The notes below the pieces were generated by a model. The model did no database searches and was not told the DNA's origin. It saw nothing but the letters and a program-made list of their open reading frames with translations. Both the position numbers and the translations under genes were made by a program. Positions 24,001-25,481 of a stretch of 25,481 nucleotides of DNA are shown here, piece after piece; the first letter of the stretch is position 1; each line of letters begins with the position of its first letter. This DNA comes from CAYFJO01 sp964343305 (GTDB lineage Bacteria > Planctomycetota > Planctomycetia > Pirellulales > Pirellulaceae), in the NCBI GenBank assembly GCA_964343305.1, contig CAYFJO010000127.1, positions 1 through 25,481 on the forward strand. Reading direction: 5' to 3'.

Positions 24001-25481
24001 CAACGCTTGCCACGCTGCCAGGATTGCCGGCGAGTTCGTGCAAGATCTTTCCATCCGCCACGCTGTGTACACGAACGATTTTATCCGCGCCGCCGGACAC
24101 CAACTTCGTACCGTCTTTCGACAGCCTGAGATCGTCGATCAAACCTTCGTGAGCGGCAACGATTCGCACGGCGGCGACTTGCCATTGTCGAATTGTTTTG
24201 TCTTGAGCGGTCGAGAGAATTGTGTCCGCATGGGCGGCAAACACGGCTCGGACGCCAGGAGTTTCGTGTCCCGCGAATCGTTGCAGTTCACGGGCCGTGG
24301 CGATGTCCCAAACGTGGACCAGCTTGTCGTCGCCTGTGCTAACAAGTCGCAAATTGTCCGAACTGAAGGCGACGCTGCGAACGGGTGTTGCACCAGCCAG
24401 CGTCGAGATCGCCGCGCCATCGGCGACTTTCCAAAGTTTGATGTTGTTGTCCGTGCCACTCGATGCGATCGTCGCACCATCACGGCTGACGGCGACGGAT
24501 AACACATCCGCGCCGTGCGTGATCGCGCGAACGGCGGCACCAGTTTGGGCGTTCCAAATTCGAACGCTTCCGTCCGCCGCGCTGGAGAAAAGCTGATTGC
24601 TAGAAAACACCATCGAGCGGATTGCATTCGTGTGGCCCGCAATCACGCGGACTTCCGCGCCATCGGCGACGGTCCACTGTTTGATCTTGAAGTCGGCAAA
24701 ACCACCGAAGACTTGCGAAGCGTCGGTGTTGAAGGCAACCGCGCCTACGGCAGCTTCGCCAGTCATCTTGGCAACTTCGGGGAATTTGCTGTCGGCCAGG
24801 TTCCAGACTCGGACCGTCTTGTCGGCCGATCCGGAAACCAGTTTCGTGGCGTCGGCGTTGAAGGCGATCGCGGTGACCGCCGCCTCATGACCAAGCAACG
24901 TGGCGGTGACGTTGCCCGACGCGACGTCGCGAATCAAGACGGCGGGACGATTGTTCGCGGTCGTTGCGACGGCGATTCGTCTGCCGTCGGGCGAGACGAT
25001 CATCGCGGTTGCCGGAGTTGCTTCGGTGGCGAGTGTCTTGGGTGGAGCCGACGGAATCTGCCACCACTTGATCGAGCCGACGGAATCGGCCGTGAGCAGT
25101 TGTTTGCCGTCGGGATGATAGACGATCGCGCTGACTTCGCCGGCGTGGCCGAGCAATGAATCTTCCAGCACTCCGTCTGCGGTCTTTGAGAATCGAATTT
25201 CGCCGGTCTTGTCGCCCGATGCGATTTGAGCGCTGTCGCCGCGGAAAGCGATCGCGTTGACCGCTTCGACTTGCGCGGGCAATGCACGCAGAGCCGCGCC
25301 GTCGGTCGCGTTGAACAGTCGGACGGTTTTGTCGGCTGAGCTGGTCGCAATCATCTTGCCGTCCGAACTCGCAGCCACGGCGGTGATCGGCTGGGAATGT
25401 CCGGCCAGGTTCGTCGGCGCGGCCGGCAATCGCCAAATCCGAATCGAGCCGTCTTCGCCCGCGGAGGCGAATTGTTGGTTG
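21065..25481 (-). CDS. Giant WD40-repeat protein (5' end off window)
   Basis: The frame is open through the right edge, with a WD-like motif upstream of 25429 (FASAGEDGSIRIWRLP), so the TTG at 25429 is not the true start. At least 1471 codons are visible, ending at 21065. The protein is built almost entirely of WD40 blades of about 40-45 residues (GH ... DGKxLxSGSADKTVRVW), more than 30 by eye, enough for four or more beta-propellers. Examples are GSADKTVRVWNLADSK and SAGADKTLRLWDVAGG. No catalytic domain or membrane segment is visible; one might lie in the missing N-terminus, since planctomycete WD40 arrays often follow a kinase or cytochrome-like domain. It is probably a scaffold for protein contacts. 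Long plus-strand frames inside it are shadows of the repeats. The downstream secreted protein gene follows by 19 bp. Confidence 0.93.
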   Translation of the reverse strand, partial: NQQFASAGEDGSIRIWRLPAAPTNLAGHSQPITAVAASSDGKMIATSSADKTVRLFNATDGAALRALPAQVEAVNAIAFRGDSAQIASGDKTGEIRFSKTADGVLEDSLLGHAGEVSAIVYHPDGKQLLTADSVGSIKWWQIPSAPPKTLATEATPATAMIVSPDGRRIAVATTANNRPAVLIRDVASGNVTATLLGHEAAVTAIAFNADATKLVSGSADKTVRVWNLADSKFPEVAKMTGEAAVGAVAFNTDASQVFGGFADFKIKQWTVADGAEVRVIAGHTNAIRSMVFSSNQLFSSAADGSVRIWNAQTGAAVRAITHGADVLSVAVSRDGATIASSGTDNNIKLWKVADGAAISTLAGATPVRSVAFSSDNLRLVSTGDDKLVHVWDIATARELQRFAGHETPGVRAVFAAHADTILSTAQDKTIRQWQVAAVRIVAAHEGLIDDLRLSKDGTKLVSGGADKIVRVHSVADGKILHELAGNPGSVASVAIRGAQVAACGSDPNLYIWTLPATGAVAAPVKIEIGQPSHAVQFTVDGAKLAVTSTNQLRTYDPATATLLESITLTATSNTLDFSPDGMSLVGSNANNGFIQPLSLLSRITGHEGAVNTIAYTPDGLRLISGGADKSVRVWTLADGKQVGSFAGATDAITSLALTPDGKKLVGGSADKNVLLWTVNPAAPATPPIQPEATFVHEAAVRGVGINADASRLAACGDDKMVRVWDVATGRELQRFEGYEAPVLDVAFGSDNKTLVSASGDKTARSSSIAVTSITVADEKKVYDVAFTRDGTKLLTAGEDMLVKQWDATGKLLGNLPGAKAPIARLAVRPDAMQLAATDIEGRLMFWTLADSKLVKIVEEAAALHGLSYSADSTKLLVGSKEKTAVVYDSEGNRILQTSTTPDEVTGVTFGMDNKSLLIAAADNSAAVYPLSFQQIITGHEGAVSSLVVLPNGTQLVSGGVDKTVRHWNLADGAELKSFAGHTDAVTCLAVTRDAAKVVAGGLDKAVHVWTIAGDGKQPDLSITHPAAVRSLGTSIDNLRIVTGSDDNVVRVWDLAKAVLLEQFRGHQAPVLGVGYGSDNRTIVSASEDKTASAWTTAALRAFPVHEGGVHDIAMFANSQLATCGADKMVKSWDPNTGNMIRQFEGHEEAVTALAPRADSQFLAGSAGEKLLVWNNGNGTLTAQADLPAAAHALDYSVDNLKVAAACEDNFIRVFNQTDGTLLYELDSKKAAHDVVFTRDNRKLITTGPAGSVEVWAYASPESTRTLAGHGGNIYVVAYSSDGKLIASCSADQTVRIWDAAAGTQLKSLAGHQGPVYNLAFSPDNALLVSAGADKTLRLWDVAGGRQLKQIEAGDASVYSVAFNSDGKRVAAAGLDKQIRIFDVLSGSLLNTIKGHNDYVYRVEFNKAGNRLMSLGYGGSINVWNVANGQAAFSTHLERVANYATYSPDGARIVVAGGDGVAYFVDVPASAR

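Overview
The window reads as a chromosomal segment of a Planctomycetota bacterium (Pirellula/Planctomyces-like). This is inferred from gene content: SASA-type (sialate O-acetylesterase) esterases, a DUF6288-like PDZ/toroid protein, a YdjY-domain protein, a XylR-type AraC regulator, an S1 sulfatase, a ceramidase-like protein, a Hanks-type kinase fused to other signalling domains, and a giant WD40 protein. Coding density is moderate, GC is fairly high, and few genes have a clear Shine-Dalgarno. No rRNA, tRNA, CRISPR array or transposase gene was seen.

Region 1 (1-9641, all minus strand): a block of exported proteins. In transcription order they are a 1190-aa alpha/beta-hydrolase + SASA + degenerate second SASA protein (9641-6069), a small HEAT-like putative lipoprotein with out-of-frame segments (6059-5637), a YdjY-domain protein (5364-4579), a 1206-aa PDZ/alpha-alpha-toroid/HEAT/beta-sandwich protein whose start overlaps the preceding stop (4579-959), and a second SASA esterase running off the left edge (910-1). 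Two related palindromic repeats sit in the gaps. Divergently transcribed at 9810 is a XylR/AraC regulator, the obvious candidate controller. The block looks like a regulated, secreted ester-hydrolysing (probably carbohydrate-deacetylating) locus.

Region 2 (11077-16487): housekeeping and catabolic genes. These are a membrane serine protease of the NfeD family, a SpoU-type RNA methyltransferase, a secreted sulfatase, and convergent to it a secreted ceramidase-like hydrolase. A strong hairpin lies between the last two.

Region 3 (16567-19232): a signalling unit. One polypeptide carries a Ser/Thr kinase, a response-regulator receiver and a SpoIIE/PP2C phosphatase. Just upstream, 41 bp away, lies the wreck of an ethylene-receptor-like copper sensor domain, broken by an 8-bp tandem duplication.

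Region 4 (19233-19941): a non-coding patch rich in dispersed repeats. It includes a ~145-bp MITE-like element with imperfect terminal inverted repeats and a possible 9-bp target duplication.

Region 5 (19942-25481): a secreted protein of unknown function downstream of a very long WD40-repeat protein whose 5' end lies beyond the right edge and which shows propeller-scale internal duplication.
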